Assembly (NCBI RefSeq): GCF_003990645.1
Contig: NZ_RYZK01000003.1
Coordinates: 248,001 to 312,000, forward strand
Direction: 5' to 3'
From: Shimia sediminis
Lineage (GTDB): Bacteria; Pseudomonadota; Alphaproteobacteria; Rhodobacterales; Rhodobacteraceae
Length of the DNA stretch: 64,000 nt
Made by a program: the position numbers and the translations under genes. Shown piece by piece: positions 18,115 to 26,893 of this stretch. Within the stretch, counting starts at the first letter, position 1. Each line of letters starts with the position of its first letter. The notes under the pieces are model-generated. The model had not been told where the DNA came from and did no database searches. It saw only the letters and a program-made list of their open reading frames with translations.

Positions 18115-18673
18115 CCTTCATACAATCACTCCGTTGGGGGCCTTGGTACCACGGGTGGACCAGCTTAACGGAATCATCATCCGCGAAGTGTCAGATCGGG
18201 CACTTGCCTCACTGGCGCTACGTTGGGGCAAAGAGGCCGAAGGCCGGAATGCGGCCGAAAGGTTTCTCGGGTTGGAGTTGCCCGCACCTGGCGGGCATGC
18301 CGCCTCGGATTCTTTTTCCGCCAGTTGGATCGGCCCCAATCAATGGCTGATCGGCGCTGACATCACCGGGCATGAGCTTATGCCCTATCGTCTTAGGGAT
18401 GCGCTTGCGGGCCGAGCTTCGGTGACCGAACAAACCGATGGTTGGTGCCGGTTCGACCTTGAGGGGACGTTCTGCCTCCAGGTCTTCGAACGTCTCTGCC
18501 GAATTGACATTGCAAGGATGGCCGTTGGTTCGGCTGAGCGTACCCTTCTGGATCATCTCAATTGCCTGGTGATCTGCCTCGAACAGGGACGCCGATATGC
18601 GGTTATGGGTCCGCGCTCGACGGCGGAAGCATTGCACTACGCCCTACTGACAGCCGCTGGCTCTGTGAACTGA
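18107..18673 (+). CDS. soxG: Sarcosine oxidase gamma-subunit-like protein
   Basis: 188 residues from GTG at 18107, which overlaps the soxA stop by eight bases and follows the purine-rich GGATGGGGGGC. ATG at 18092 and TTG at 18083 are in-frame alternatives. SoxG is the poorly conserved fourth subunit. Here GPNQWLIGADITGHELMPYRLRDAL and the segment TEQTDGWCRFDLEG with RLCRIDIA match the pattern of the family. Order soxB-D-A-G is as in known operons. Confidence 0.85.
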   Translation: MHDLHTITPLGALVPRVDQLNGIIIREVSDRALASLALRWGKEAEGRNAAERFLGLELPAPGGHAASDSFSASWIGPNQWLIGADITGHELMPYRLRDALAGRASVTEQTDGWCRFDLEGTFCLQVFERLCRIDIARMAVGSAERTLLDHLNCLVICLEQGRRYAVMGPRSTAEALHYALLTAAGSVN

Positions 18674-18729
18674 ACCACCAAAGGGATGCAACACAGCTGC
18701 CTCATCACTTGTACTTGGAGCGAACTTAC

Positions 18730-19938
18730 ATGATTTCGAAACGACAGCAGCAAATCAAATTCTCGGCGACCGATGGTGTCAACAAAAGGGTCGGAGCGCT
18801 TGTAGCCGCAGGTAAGAACATCATCAATCTGGGCGTCGGTGAACCGTATTTCGGTACGCCCGACCATGTGATTGAGGCGGCAAAAACGGCAATGTCTTCC
18901 GGTCAGACCCGCTACACAACTGTGAGCGGAATACATTCCTTACGCGCAGCTATCGCTGACAAATTCCAGCGGGATAACCAGCTTAATGCCACAGCTGAAA
19001 ATGTTATGACATCGGCTGGAGCCAAACAGTCGATTTTCAATGTGTTGGCGGTCTCACTGGAAGAAGGTGACGAAGTCATCATTCCAGCACCTTACTGGGT
19101 GTCGTATCCAGATATGGTACTGCTGGCGCGAGGCGTGCCCAAAGTCGTAAGCAGCAATTGGCCATCCGGAAAGGCGTTGAGCGGAGACGACCTGGAAACA
19201 GCGATTACCATGCGCACCAAATGGTTGATTTTGAACTCCCCAAACAACCCAACTGGAAAAATCTACACTGCCGATGAGTTGCTTGAATTGGCCGATGTGT
19301 TGCGCCGCCATCCGCAGGTGATGGTGATCAGCGATGATATCTACGAATACATCCGGTTTGACGGGAATACCTTCGCGACTCTGGCGCAAGTTGCTCCGGA
19401 TCTGGCCGACCGCGTGGTCACGATAAACGGGGTTTCCAAGGCCTATGGGATGACGGGTTGGCGCATTGGCTATGCAACCGGTCCGGCTGAGCTGATTGAT
19501 GCCATGGGTGTTTACCAGTCCCAGGCTGCCAGCTGCCCCTGTAGCGTGAGCCAGGTTGCAGCCGAAGCCGCAATCTCTGGACCCCAGGAATTCCGGGCTG
19601 CACAACTGGAATATTATGAAGAGCTACGCGATATCATCGTTGAAGCTGTGGCAGATATGCCGGGTGTTTCTGCTCCGTGTCCGGACGGATCGTTTTACAT
19701 CTACGTAGACGTATCGGGTTTGATGGGAGGAACCCATCAGCCCAGTGGTCGGCAAGCAAAATCTGATCTTGAGTTGGCAGATTTGTTGATCGAAGAGGCG
19801 GGCGTGGCGGCAACACCGGGCGAAGCTTTCGGCGCATCTCCTGCACTTCGGCTGTGCTTTGCAGTCCAGCGGGATGACCTCGTTGAGGCCATTGTGCGGA
19901 TGAAAGACTGTTTTGGGGCCATCAGGCAAAGCGGCTGA
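18730..19938 (+). CDS. Class I/II pyridoxal-phosphate aminotransferase
   Basis: 402 residues from ATG 18730, preceded by TTGGAG. It has the fold-type I pattern: INLGVGEPYFGTP near the start, NSPNNPTGKIY in the middle, and the cofactor lysine in GVSKAYGMTGWRIGY. The protein resembles aspartate aminotransferase-type enzymes. It follows soxG by 56 bases and precedes dgoK by 14. In this context it probably converts an amino acid released by the oxidase into a 2-keto acid, but its amino donor is not predictable. Confidence 0.92.
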   Translation: MISKRQQQIKFSATDGVNKRVGALVAAGKNIINLGVGEPYFGTPDHVIEAAKTAMSSGQTRYTTVSGIHSLRAAIADKFQRDNQLNATAENVMTSAGAKQSIFNVLAVSLEEGDEVIIPAPYWVSYPDMVLLARGVPKVVSSNWPSGKALSGDDLETAITMRTKWLILNSPNNPTGKIYTADELLELADVLRRHPQVMVISDDIYEYIRFDGNTFATLAQVAPDLADRVVTINGVSKAYGMTGWRIGYATGPAELIDAMGVYQSQAASCPCSVSQVAAEAAISGPQEFRAAQLEYYEELRDIIVEAVADMPGVSAPCPDGSFYIYVDVSGLMGGTHQPSGRQAKSDLELADLLIEEAGVAATPGEAFGASPALRLCFAVQRDDLVEAIVRMKDCFGAIRQSG

Positions 19939-19952
19939 CAAAGGGGCACTGT

Positions 19953-20861
19953 ATGCGCGATCCTTCTCTTTTGGCAGTCGACTGGGGCACCTCCAGTTTG
20001 CGCGCATATCTTTTGGATGAAACCGGCGCTGTGCTGAAAAGGCACAGTGCGCCCATGGGCATCCGCAGTGTGGTTGCCGGCGGGTATGAGACGGTGTTTT
20101 CCGAGCAATGCCTGCCGCTCATCGCTGAGGCGCCGGATACACCCGTGCTGATGTGCGGGATGGTCGGGTCGCGTCAGGGCTGGCAGGAAGCCCCCTATGT
20201 TACTTGCCCAACCTCTCTGGATGTTTTGGCTGATGGGGTGCTTCGGGTCCGCACGGAAGTGGCGCGGATTTCGATCGTGCCAGGCCTGTCCTATCAGGCG
20301 TCATCGGGTATGATTGATGTCATCCGCGGCGAGGAAACGCAAATCCTTGGCGCCAGCGCCGGGGATGCAATTTCCAAAGGGCTGATCTGCGTCCCCGGAA
20401 CCCATTCCAAATGGTGTCATGTATCTGGAGAGCGGATTGAGGCGTTCAGCACCTATCTGACTGGTGAGATGTTCGAGATTCTACGCAAGCATTCGGTTAT
20501 TTCCCAGGGTTTGCCCGAAGCGGCCGCGATAGACTCTGCTGCATTTCTGGCCGGGTTGGAACGGGCGGCGCAGGGCGGGTCGTTGCTGCATGAGGTCTTT
20601 GGCGTCCGTACCGCCTGGCTGTTTGAAACCTTTCCGCCCGAATGTCTGCCGGGCTTTCTCTCCGGGCTATTGATCGGTACTGAGGTCCAGCACGCGACGG
20701 TACAGGGTGTCGATCGCGTTGGGTTGATCGCTTCCGGCAGCACGGCTGACAACTATCGCGCGGCCTGTTCCTATTTTGGGGTCGAGTGTGAGGCCCTGTC
20801 GTCCGAGAATGTCACTGTGGCCGGGCTTTGGGCAGTGGCCAGACAACTAACCCTGGTGTGA
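19953..20861 (+). CDS. dgoK: 2-dehydro-3-deoxygalactonokinase (DgoK)
   Basis: 302 residues. DgoK phosphorylates 2-keto-3-deoxygalactonate at C6 using ATP. The N-terminus LLAVDWGTSSLRAYLLD is the phosphate-binding motif of this sugar kinase family; MCGMVGSRQGWQEAPYV and CVPGTHSKWCHVSGERI are family blocks. It lies 14 bases after the aminotransferase and four before dgoA. This arrangement matches De Ley-Doudoroff galactonate pathways, though KDG or other 2-keto-3-deoxy acids are possible substrates. Confidence 0.93.
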   Translation: MRDPSLLAVDWGTSSLRAYLLDETGAVLKRHSAPMGIRSVVAGGYETVFSEQCLPLIAEAPDTPVLMCGMVGSRQGWQEAPYVTCPTSLDVLADGVLRVRTEVARISIVPGLSYQASSGMIDVIRGEETQILGASAGDAISKGLICVPGTHSKWCHVSGERIEAFSTYLTGEMFEILRKHSVISQGLPEAAAIDSAAFLAGLERAAQGGSLLHEVFGVRTAWLFETFPPECLPGFLSGLLIGTEVQHATVQGVDRVGLIASGSTADNYRAACSYFGVECEALSSENVTVAGLWAVARQLTLV

Positions 20862-20865
20862 GGAA

Positions 20866-21483
20866 ATGATGCTCGATTTGAATGCTGCGCTGCATGAGTG
20901 CCCGGGAATAGCAATCTTGCGGGGCGTGGAACCCCAAGATGTTCTGGAAGTTGCCGAGGTCATCATTGAGGCCGGGTTCAGGGTTGTCGAAGTGCCGCTG
21001 AACTCACCTTCTCCGCTTGAGTCTATCTCACTTCTTGCGGACAGGTTTAGTTCGCGCGCTCTGGTCGGGGCGGGGACTGTGTTGGCCCCCGAATCCGTGG
21101 ACGACGTGGTTGCCGCTGGAGGGCAGATCATTCTTTCACCAAATATGCGGATGGATGTTATTGAGCGGACAGTTCAAAAGGGTCTGTTTTCAGTACCCGG
21201 TGTTGCGACGCCGACAGAAGCGTTTGCCGCAATTGGCGCGGGGGCACATATGTTGAAACTGTTCCCATGCGAGATGATACGCCCTGCTGCCGTCAAAGCC
21301 ATGCGGGCCGTTCTACCAAAAGAGGTGCTGCTTTTGGCTGTGGGTGGCGTTTCGTCAGCAAACTTGTCTGACTACCTGATGGCGGGAGCTGATGCAGCAG
21401 GGTTCGGGTCAAGTCTTTATCACACGAGTTTTGACCTAAAGACTATTTGTCAGAAATCGAAGGAGTTGCGTAAGGCAATGTGA
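20866..21483 (+). CDS. dgoA: 2-dehydro-3-deoxy-6-phosphogalactonate aldolase (DgoA/KDPG aldolase family)
   Basis: 205 residues from ATG 20866 (a second ATG follows at 20869). It cleaves the phosphorylated 2-keto-3-deoxy acid into pyruvate and glyceraldehyde 3-phosphate. Visible catalytic features are Glu in ILRGVEPQD, the VGAGTVL segment, and the Schiff-base lysine in HMLKLFPCE. Length fits the family. It is the last gene of the soxB operon; the next gene has its own operator 58 bp away. Confidence 0.93.
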   Translation: MMLDLNAALHECPGIAILRGVEPQDVLEVAEVIIEAGFRVVEVPLNSPSPLESISLLADRFSSRALVGAGTVLAPESVDDVVAAGGQIILSPNMRMDVIERTVQKGLFSVPGVATPTEAFAAIGAGAHMLKLFPCEMIRPAAVKAMRAVLPKEVLLLAVGGVSSANLSDYLMAGADAAGFGSSLYHTSFDLKTICQKSKELRKAM

Positions 21484-21529
21484 GGCACACCATATGCCAA
21501 ATGATCGAAAGACATAGCAGCATACGGGT

Positions 21530-21558
21530 TTGACAATTCAAGTTAATCGATTAACTTT
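21530..21558 (+). promoter_or_regulatory. Promoter with embedded 18-bp palindromic operator before the SDR gene
   Basis: The third exact operator, GTTAATCGATTAAC at 21542-21555, extends to a perfect 18-bp palindrome AAGTTAATCGATTAACTT (21540-21557). TTGACA at 21530 is a consensus -35 element, and TAACTT at 21552 is a weak -10 with 16-bp spacing, so the operator fills the spacer and covers the -10. The SDR start is about 200 bp downstream; the leader between them has no obvious hairpin or small gene. Confidence 0.8.
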
Positions 21559-21759
21559 CATCTGGAGCGGTGAGCTGAGAGGCCGATTCGAGTCCACACG
21601 AAATGTTGGAGGGGTCGAATTGGTATCAAGCTCTGGCCAAAAGATGGATGCCTCTTTTCAAGGGGAGGTGTCTGTGAAGGACCCAATTGCGGATGAAGTC
21701 GGATGCAAGGCGCTGCGATTGCCAAATGCTTCGAAGAAGAGACAAACAGGAAGGGTAAA

Positions 21760-22512
21760 ATGAACCGATACGATCTTACGGACCAGCGCGCCGTTATAAC
21801 CGGTGGTGCACGGGGAATGGGGCTTGGAATTGCCCGGTTGTTCCTGGAATGCGGAGCAAGAGTCTCGCTCTGGGATGTCTCGGAAGGCACGCTGAAGGAA
21901 GCCGCTGTCGCATTTAGTTCTGACGATTGCGTAGACATTCAGGTTGTCGACGTGTCCGACTTCGCTGCCGTCCAAGCAGCGGCAGAGGCCGTCAAGGCGA
22001 AATTCGGTGGTGTAGACATCCTCGTGAACGCGGCGGGTATCGCCGGCGCTAACTTGCCGTTGGACGACTATCCTCTGGAAGAATGGGACCGGGTACAGCG
22101 TATCAACGTGAATGGTTCGTTTCACACTTGCCGGGCAATCGTGCCGTTGATGAAGGCGAAGGATTACGGACGGATCGTGAACGTTTCCTCCATGGCCGGT
22201 AAAGAGGGCAACCCAAACGCCAGTGCCTATTCAGTCTCGAAGGCAGCGGTCATCGCGATGACGAAAAGCCTCGGTAAGGAACTGGCGGCTACCGGCATTC
22301 GCGCCAACGTCATCACTCCTGCGGTGATAGAAACCGACATGGTCGCAGCAGTCACGCCTGAGCAACTCAGCTATATGCTGGCGAAAATTCCTATGGGCCG
22401 CATGGGCACAGTCGATGAAGTCGCTGCGTTGGTCGCTTGGCTCTCGAGCCGCGACAGCTCCTATTCCACCGGTGCAGTCTTCGACATTTCAGGCGGACGG
22501 GCCACTTACTAG
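21760..22512 (+). CDS. Short-chain dehydrogenase/reductase
   Basis: 250 residues from ATG 21760 after ACAGGAAGGG. The NAD(P)-binding motif GGARGMGLG is at residues 14-22, NAAG near 88, and the catalytic Ser and YSVSK follow at about 145-162. It is a classical SDR of FabG type. It is the first gene of the second operon, followed by a FAH-family hydrolase. In non-phosphorylating fucose and rhamnose pathways an SDR oxidises a 2-keto-3-deoxy acid to a 2,4-diketo acid for such a hydrolase, and I infer that role here. Confidence 0.92.
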   Translation: MNRYDLTDQRAVITGGARGMGLGIARLFLECGARVSLWDVSEGTLKEAAVAFSSDDCVDIQVVDVSDFAAVQAAAEAVKAKFGGVDILVNAAGIAGANLPLDDYPLEEWDRVQRINVNGSFHTCRAIVPLMKAKDYGRIVNVSSMAGKEGNPNASAYSVSKAAVIAMTKSLGKELAATGIRANVITPAVIETDMVAAVTPEQLSYMLAKIPMGRMGTVDEVAALVAWLSSRDSSYSTGAVFDISGGRATY

Positions 22513-22523
22513 AGGACGGAAAA

Positions 22524-23390
22524 ATGAAACTTGTACGTTACGGGGAGCCTGGCGAAGAAAAACCGGGCCTGATCGATGAGAACGGTAATATTCGCGACCT
22601 TTCAAACGTTGTGCCCGATATCGAGGGCCACACGCTAAGCCCCGAAGGGCAGGAAGCACTGAGGTCGCTCGATGCTGCGGTATTGCCACAAGTTTCGGGG
22701 AGCCCGAGGCTCGGACCCTGTGTCGTCAATATCGGCCGCATTGTGTGCATCGGACTCAATTATTCCGATCATGCCAAAGAAAGCGGCATGGCAGAACCCG
22801 AAGAGCCCGTGATCTTCGTCAAAGCTTGTGCCGCCACAGGCGCGAACGACGACGTGACAATCCCGCTGGGCGCGACAAAAACCGACTGGGAAGTCGAACT
22901 GGCCGTCATCATTGGTCGTCGAGCCCAACACGTCCGCGAAGCTGACGCGCTGGAATACGTAGCGGGCTATGCGGTTGCAAACGACGTTTCCGAGCGTGCT
23001 TTCCAGCACGAGCGCGGCGGGCAATGGACCAAAGGCAAAAGCTGCGAGGGCTTCGCACCACTTGGCCCCTGGCTTGTCACGGCCGATGAAGTGGGCGACC
23101 CGCAGGCACTACGCATCTGGCTCGAGGTTAACGGGAAACGGTTTCAGGATGGTTCCACGGCGGATCAGATTTTCGGCGTTGCCCATGTCGTAAGCTATCT
23201 CAGCCGCTTCATGGTGCTGCATCCCGGAGACGTCATTATGACTGGCACACCCGCCGGTGTCGGCGCCGGAATAAAACCCGATCCAGTCTGGTTGAAGCCC
23301 GGGGACAAAGTGCGCGTTGGGATCGATAAACTCGGCGAGCAAAATCAGCGGTTTGTTGCCTTTGAAGATAACAGCAAGGCCGGTGCTTGA
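22524..23390 (+). CDS. Fumarylacetoacetate hydrolase (FAH) family protein
   Basis: 288 residues from ATG 22524 after GAGGACGGA. The family core is visible: IGLNYSDHAKESGM, KTDWEVELAVIIGRRA with metal-binding Glu residues, GYAVANDVSERAFQ, and MTGTPAGVGAG. Members of this subgroup are often labelled ureidoglycolate lyase, but some cleave 2,4-diketo-3-deoxy sugar acids to pyruvate and a hydroxy acid. The second role fits the neighbouring SDR and dehydratase better. The gene starts 11 bases after the SDR stop. Confidence 0.92.
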   Translation: MKLVRYGEPGEEKPGLIDENGNIRDLSNVVPDIEGHTLSPEGQEALRSLDAAVLPQVSGSPRLGPCVVNIGRIVCIGLNYSDHAKESGMAEPEEPVIFVKACAATGANDDVTIPLGATKTDWEVELAVIIGRRAQHVREADALEYVAGYAVANDVSERAFQHERGGQWTKGKSCEGFAPLGPWLVTADEVGDPQALRIWLEVNGKRFQDGSTADQIFGVAHVVSYLSRFMVLHPGDVIMTGTPAGVGAGIKPDPVWLKPGDKVRVGIDKLGEQNQRFVAFEDNSKAGA

Positions 23391-23412
23391 CCAACGGCAG
23401 TGGCTGCAAATT

Positions 23413-23442
23413 CCAACCCCACTAAACCTGTAGTGGGGTTGG
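23413..23442 (+). other. 12-bp stem hairpin between the FAH and FAD genes
   Basis: CCAACCCCACTA and TAGTGGGGTTGG pair perfectly around the loop AACCTG. No T-run follows, and translation of the next gene begins 52 bases later, so it is more likely an mRNA-stability or attenuation element than a full terminator. Confidence 0.7.
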
Positions 23443-23493
23443 GAAATGCAGATCGAACACCCCGATCAGTTTGAAGAGCCCAGGAGGCGATCT

Positions 23494-24843
23494 ATGAATG
23501 CAGCAAATAGGCTCCACGATGCCCGCGGTGTCATCGTCCGTGAATTCGACGTACTCGTCGTTGGGGGTGGCGCCGCAGGATTGGCCGCTGCGATTACCGC
23601 AGCCAGGGAAGGGCTACGCGTCGCGGTTGTTGAACGATATGGCTTCTGTGGTGGTGGTGCTGTTGCTGGTCTTTCGGGAACCATCTGCGGCATCTACGAG
23701 GCCAGCGATGACGCTTCAGCGCCTCCCAAGAAGGCGGTCTGGGGTTTTCTCGACGAATTCATAGACGAGATGGAAAGGCGAGGCGGTCTTGCGTCTCCGG
23801 TGCGCTACGGCAAAACATTCACCCGTGTCCACGACCCGATAATTTGGCGCGAGACAGCGGATTCGATGCTGACCAACGCCGGTGTTGAGGTTTTTTACCA
23901 CACGACCGTCACCTCGGTGTTGATGGAAGGTGAACGTGTCGCGGGTGTCACCGCCTATTCCAAAGAGGGAACATTGGAGATCACTGCCCGGGTCACCATT
24001 GATGCATCGGGCGATGCGGATGTGGTGGCGATGGCAGGGCTTCCGAGCTTCATTGGCGACGAAGGTCGGGTGCAGAACCCCACAATGATATTTCGCCTCA
24101 TGGGCGTCGATGTGGGTTGTTTTAACGCCCGTTACGGCGCCGACACGATCATGCCGCCAGAAGTTTCTGAACTTATCCGTGAGAAGGATGCCAGCAGCGA
24201 CTATACTTTGCCGCGCTCAAAAGTCTGGCTTTTCCCAACCACGAGGCCAGGCGAACTTCTCTGCAACTGCACCCGCATCGTGGGAAGTGATGGGAGGGAA
24301 CTGAATACCCTCTACGTCCGGGACTTTACTGAAGCTGAGATCGAAGGGCGGCGACAGATGCGGGAATACGCCCGCTTTTTCCGGGAGAACCTGGTGGGTT
24401 GCGAGGCAAGCTTTGTCAACGATACCGGCGTGCAGGTCGGCGTCCGCCAGACACGGCAGGCTAGGGGTGCGGCTGTGCTGAAAAACGACGACGTAACTTC
24501 CGGCACCAAATTCGCAGACGGGATCGCGCGCTCCCCTTGGCCGATTGAGCTTCATGCGGGAACCCGGCCCAAAGTGCACTGGTTGCTCAATGACGTCTAC
24601 GAAGTCCCTTACGGTTGTTTCGTGCCAGAGCGCAGCGAGGGGCTTCTTTTCGCGGGCCGTTGTCTGTCGGCTGAGCACGAGGCTGTCGCTTCGGCCCGCG
24701 TAACGGCGCAGTGTTTTTCCTATGGCCACGCAATTGGCCACGCGGCGGCAATTTGCGTGACCGAGGATATCGAGCCGCGTCAGGTTGATGGGCGGCGGAT
24801 CAGAAAAATACTTAACGAAGAAGGAGCCCGTCTGGATGGGTGA
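23494..24843 (+). CDS. FAD-dependent oxidoreductase
   Basis: 449 residues from ATG 23494, which follows the strong site CCAGGAGGCGAT; an in-frame ATG at 23446 lies inside the region next to the hairpin and is unlikely. FAD binding is shown by DVLVVGGGAAGLAAAITAAR and by VERYGFCGGGAVAGLSG. VTIDASGDADVVAMAGLP and FAGRCLSAEHEAVASARV match the FAD_oxidored group (PF12831-like). Substrates in that group are mostly unknown. It overlaps the dehydratase start by eight bases, so it is coupled to that enzyme. Confidence 0.88.
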   Translation: MNAANRLHDARGVIVREFDVLVVGGGAAGLAAAITAAREGLRVAVVERYGFCGGGAVAGLSGTICGIYEASDDASAPPKKAVWGFLDEFIDEMERRGGLASPVRYGKTFTRVHDPIIWRETADSMLTNAGVEVFYHTTVTSVLMEGERVAGVTAYSKEGTLEITARVTIDASGDADVVAMAGLPSFIGDEGRVQNPTMIFRLMGVDVGCFNARYGADTIMPPEVSELIREKDASSDYTLPRSKVWLFPTTRPGELLCNCTRIVGSDGRELNTLYVRDFTEAEIEGRRQMREYARFFRENLVGCEASFVNDTGVQVGVRQTRQARGAAVLKNDDVTSGTKFADGIARSPWPIELHAGTRPKVHWLLNDVYEVPYGCFVPERSEGLLFAGRCLSAEHEAVASARVTAQCFSYGHAIGHAAAICVTEDIEPRQVDGRRIRKILNEEGARLDG

Positions 24844-26521
24844 GATGATACTGAGGAGCAACTTTGAGCCCGGCACGACTCGCTGGGCGGTACGGCGCGC
24901 TCAGTGGCTGGCGATGGGGCTCAGCGAAGAGGATCTCCTGAAACCCAAGATCGCGGTGGTCAATTCCTCTTCGAAGCTATCGGTCTGCTTTCAGCATCTG
25001 GATGACGTTTCGGAGGCTGTGCAGGGCGCAATCCGGGCTGCGGGTGGCGTCCCCTTCGAAATTCGAACAGTTGCGCCCTCGGATTTCATCACTTCTGCGG
25101 GAAGGCAGGGCCGTTACCTGATGCCGACCCGTGATCTGCTGGTGAACGACGTAGAGGTTCAGGTGGAGGGCGCAGTACTTGACGGCATGGTTTTGCTTTC
25201 TTCCTGCGACAAGACCACTCCGGCGCACTTGATGGCTGCCGGGCGGCTTGACCTTCCGTCTATCATCCTGACCTGCGGATACCAATTGGGTGGAGATTGC
25301 GCAGGCCGGCACGTGGATATCGAAACACTGTATAACTCAGTAGGTGCGCTAAAAGCCGGCAAAATCGACCTGTCGGATCTGAAAGCCATGTCATGCCAGG
25401 CGATCACAGGGCCCGGTGTTTGTGCCGGAATGGCCACCGCCAATTCGATGCATGTAATGGCTGAGGCGTTGGGAATGACAATGCCGGGCAACGCACCCAT
25501 TCGCGCTGGTAGCGAACGGCTTTACGACTATGCCCGTTCAGCCGGTGCCCGCATCGTTTCGATGGTAAACGAAGAGCTGACTGCACGCCAGATCCTCACA
25601 CCTGCCGCCTTTCACAACGCCGTGACTGTTGCAATTGCACTTGGCTGCTCGGTCAACGTGGTTCGCCATCTAATCGCTGCAACCGTCGAGGCCGGGGTGG
25701 ATTTCAATGTTCTGGATGCCTTCGACAGGCTGGGCCGGGAGTTACCGCAGATCACCCAGATCCGGCCCAACGGCCCCGACCGCATTGAGGAGCTTGACCG
25801 GGCGGGCGGTTGCGCCGGGGCCATGTTTCAATTGCGTGAGCGCTTGAACACCAGGGCGATGACAGCCATTGGCAAGCCGCTGAACGAAGTGATTAATGAT
25901 ACCCCTCCGCCTGACGAAACAGTGATCCGGTCCTTAGACGACCCGTTCCGTGACGAGCCTGGCCTTGCCGTTCTGCGAGGCAGCCTCGCGCCCGGCGGCG
26001 CAATCGTCAAGGTTTCGGCGGTTCCTCCGGAGATCCGGGAATTCTCCGGTCGAGCACGGGTGTTCGAAGATGAAGCAAAGGCGATTGCCGGGCTTGGTGA
26101 TGGTTCGATCCGTGCTGGCGATGTCATTGTACTTCGCATGCTCGGACCCAAAGGTGGCCCCGGAACCGTCTTTGCCGCAAGTTTCATGGCCGCGTTGGTT
26201 GGGGCTGGACTGGGATCGGAAGTGGCGGTTGTTACCGACGGAGAATTGTCTGGTCTCAACAGCGGGATTACAGTCGGCCAGGTTATGCCAGAGGCTGCCG
26301 AAGGCGGACCGCTTGCATACGTTCGGAATGGAGATGTCATTTTTATCAACATCGCCGAGCGCCTCGTGGATCTGGATGTACCATTTAGAGAATTGGAAGA
26401 ACGGCGTAACCGGGAACCGGTCATCCTGCCACCTGCCCCGCGAGGATGGCTTTCGGTCTACCGCGATACAGTTGGCCCTCTTTCCCGAGGCGCGGTTGTG
26501 GGAGACAAACGACAATCGTAG
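24836..26521 (+). CDS. IlvD/Edd-family sugar-acid dehydratase
   Basis: 561 residues from ATG 24836 (ribosome site AAGAAGGAG; a second ATG at 24845). The three cysteines expected to hold the iron-sulfur cluster are visible at about 51 (KLSVCFQH), 124 (SSCDKTTP) and 196 (GPGVCAGMATANSM). TDGELSG and GPKGGPGT occur towards the C-terminus. The family includes dihydroxyacid, phosphogluconate, arabinonate and xylonate dehydratases; a complete leucine/valine synthesis context is absent, so a sugar-acid dehydratase forming a 2-keto-3-deoxy acid is most likely. Confidence 0.9.
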   Translation: MGEMILRSNFEPGTTRWAVRRAQWLAMGLSEEDLLKPKIAVVNSSSKLSVCFQHLDDVSEAVQGAIRAAGGVPFEIRTVAPSDFITSAGRQGRYLMPTRDLLVNDVEVQVEGAVLDGMVLLSSCDKTTPAHLMAAGRLDLPSIILTCGYQLGGDCAGRHVDIETLYNSVGALKAGKIDLSDLKAMSCQAITGPGVCAGMATANSMHVMAEALGMTMPGNAPIRAGSERLYDYARSAGARIVSMVNEELTARQILTPAAFHNAVTVAIALGCSVNVVRHLIAATVEAGVDFNVLDAFDRLGRELPQITQIRPNGPDRIEELDRAGGCAGAMFQLRERLNTRAMTAIGKPLNEVINDTPPPDETVIRSLDDPFRDEPGLAVLRGSLAPGGAIVKVSAVPPEIREFSGRARVFEDEAKAIAGLGDGSIRAGDVIVLRMLGPKGGPGTVFAASFMAALVGAGLGSEVAVVTDGELSGLNSGITVGQVMPEAAEGGPLAYVRNGDVIFINIAERLVDLDVPFRELEERRNREPVILPPAPRGWLSVYRDTVGPLSRGAVVGDKRQS

Positions 26522-26733
26522 CATCGTTGAATCTGCAATCAGTAAGACGCGGCAAACCTGACATGTCGCGAAGTGGCAACGGCGGAACTGAAACCAGCTA
26601 GCGGCGGTAAAAAGTCGGCTGCGAGAGACGGCGGGTGACCCCGCCTGCGGTCAAAAAGAAGAACGGATCGGCCTTTGGTTCTGGTCTTCCAGACGCGATT
26701 TAGCGCTTCTGGAAAGTCTTGCCGCTCACCTCC
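26522..26733. other. Non-coding gap left of the transposon
   Basis: This 212-bp stretch between the dehydratase stop and the transposon left end holds no convincing gene, promoter or terminator. A short GC-rich inverted element (GGCGGGTGACCCCGCC) is near 26630. It may be a remnant of sequence displaced by earlier insertions. Confidence 0.5.
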
Positions 26734-26860
26734 TGTCACGTAGCACTTAACGCCAAGACTCTGACCTTAATGATTTCAGTGTGATGGCTGTGCACTTAAT
26801 CATGAGACTTAGCACTTAATCATAAGACTAGGCTTGAAATCTGGCAGTTAATTTGAGACT
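26734..26860 (+). repeat. Transposon left end with four transposase-site repeats
   Basis: Four related units share GCA, C or G, TTAA, a variable centre and AGACT or GAGACT. They lie at 26740-26760 (inside the terminal repeat), 26791-26809, 26811-26829 and 26843-26860, all in the same orientation. In Tn7- and Tn5053-type elements such arrays are bound by the DDE transposase. Confidence 0.82.
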
Positions 26861-26893
26861 GTGGCTCCTGTTCTCGTCCGAGTCTGAATTGCC

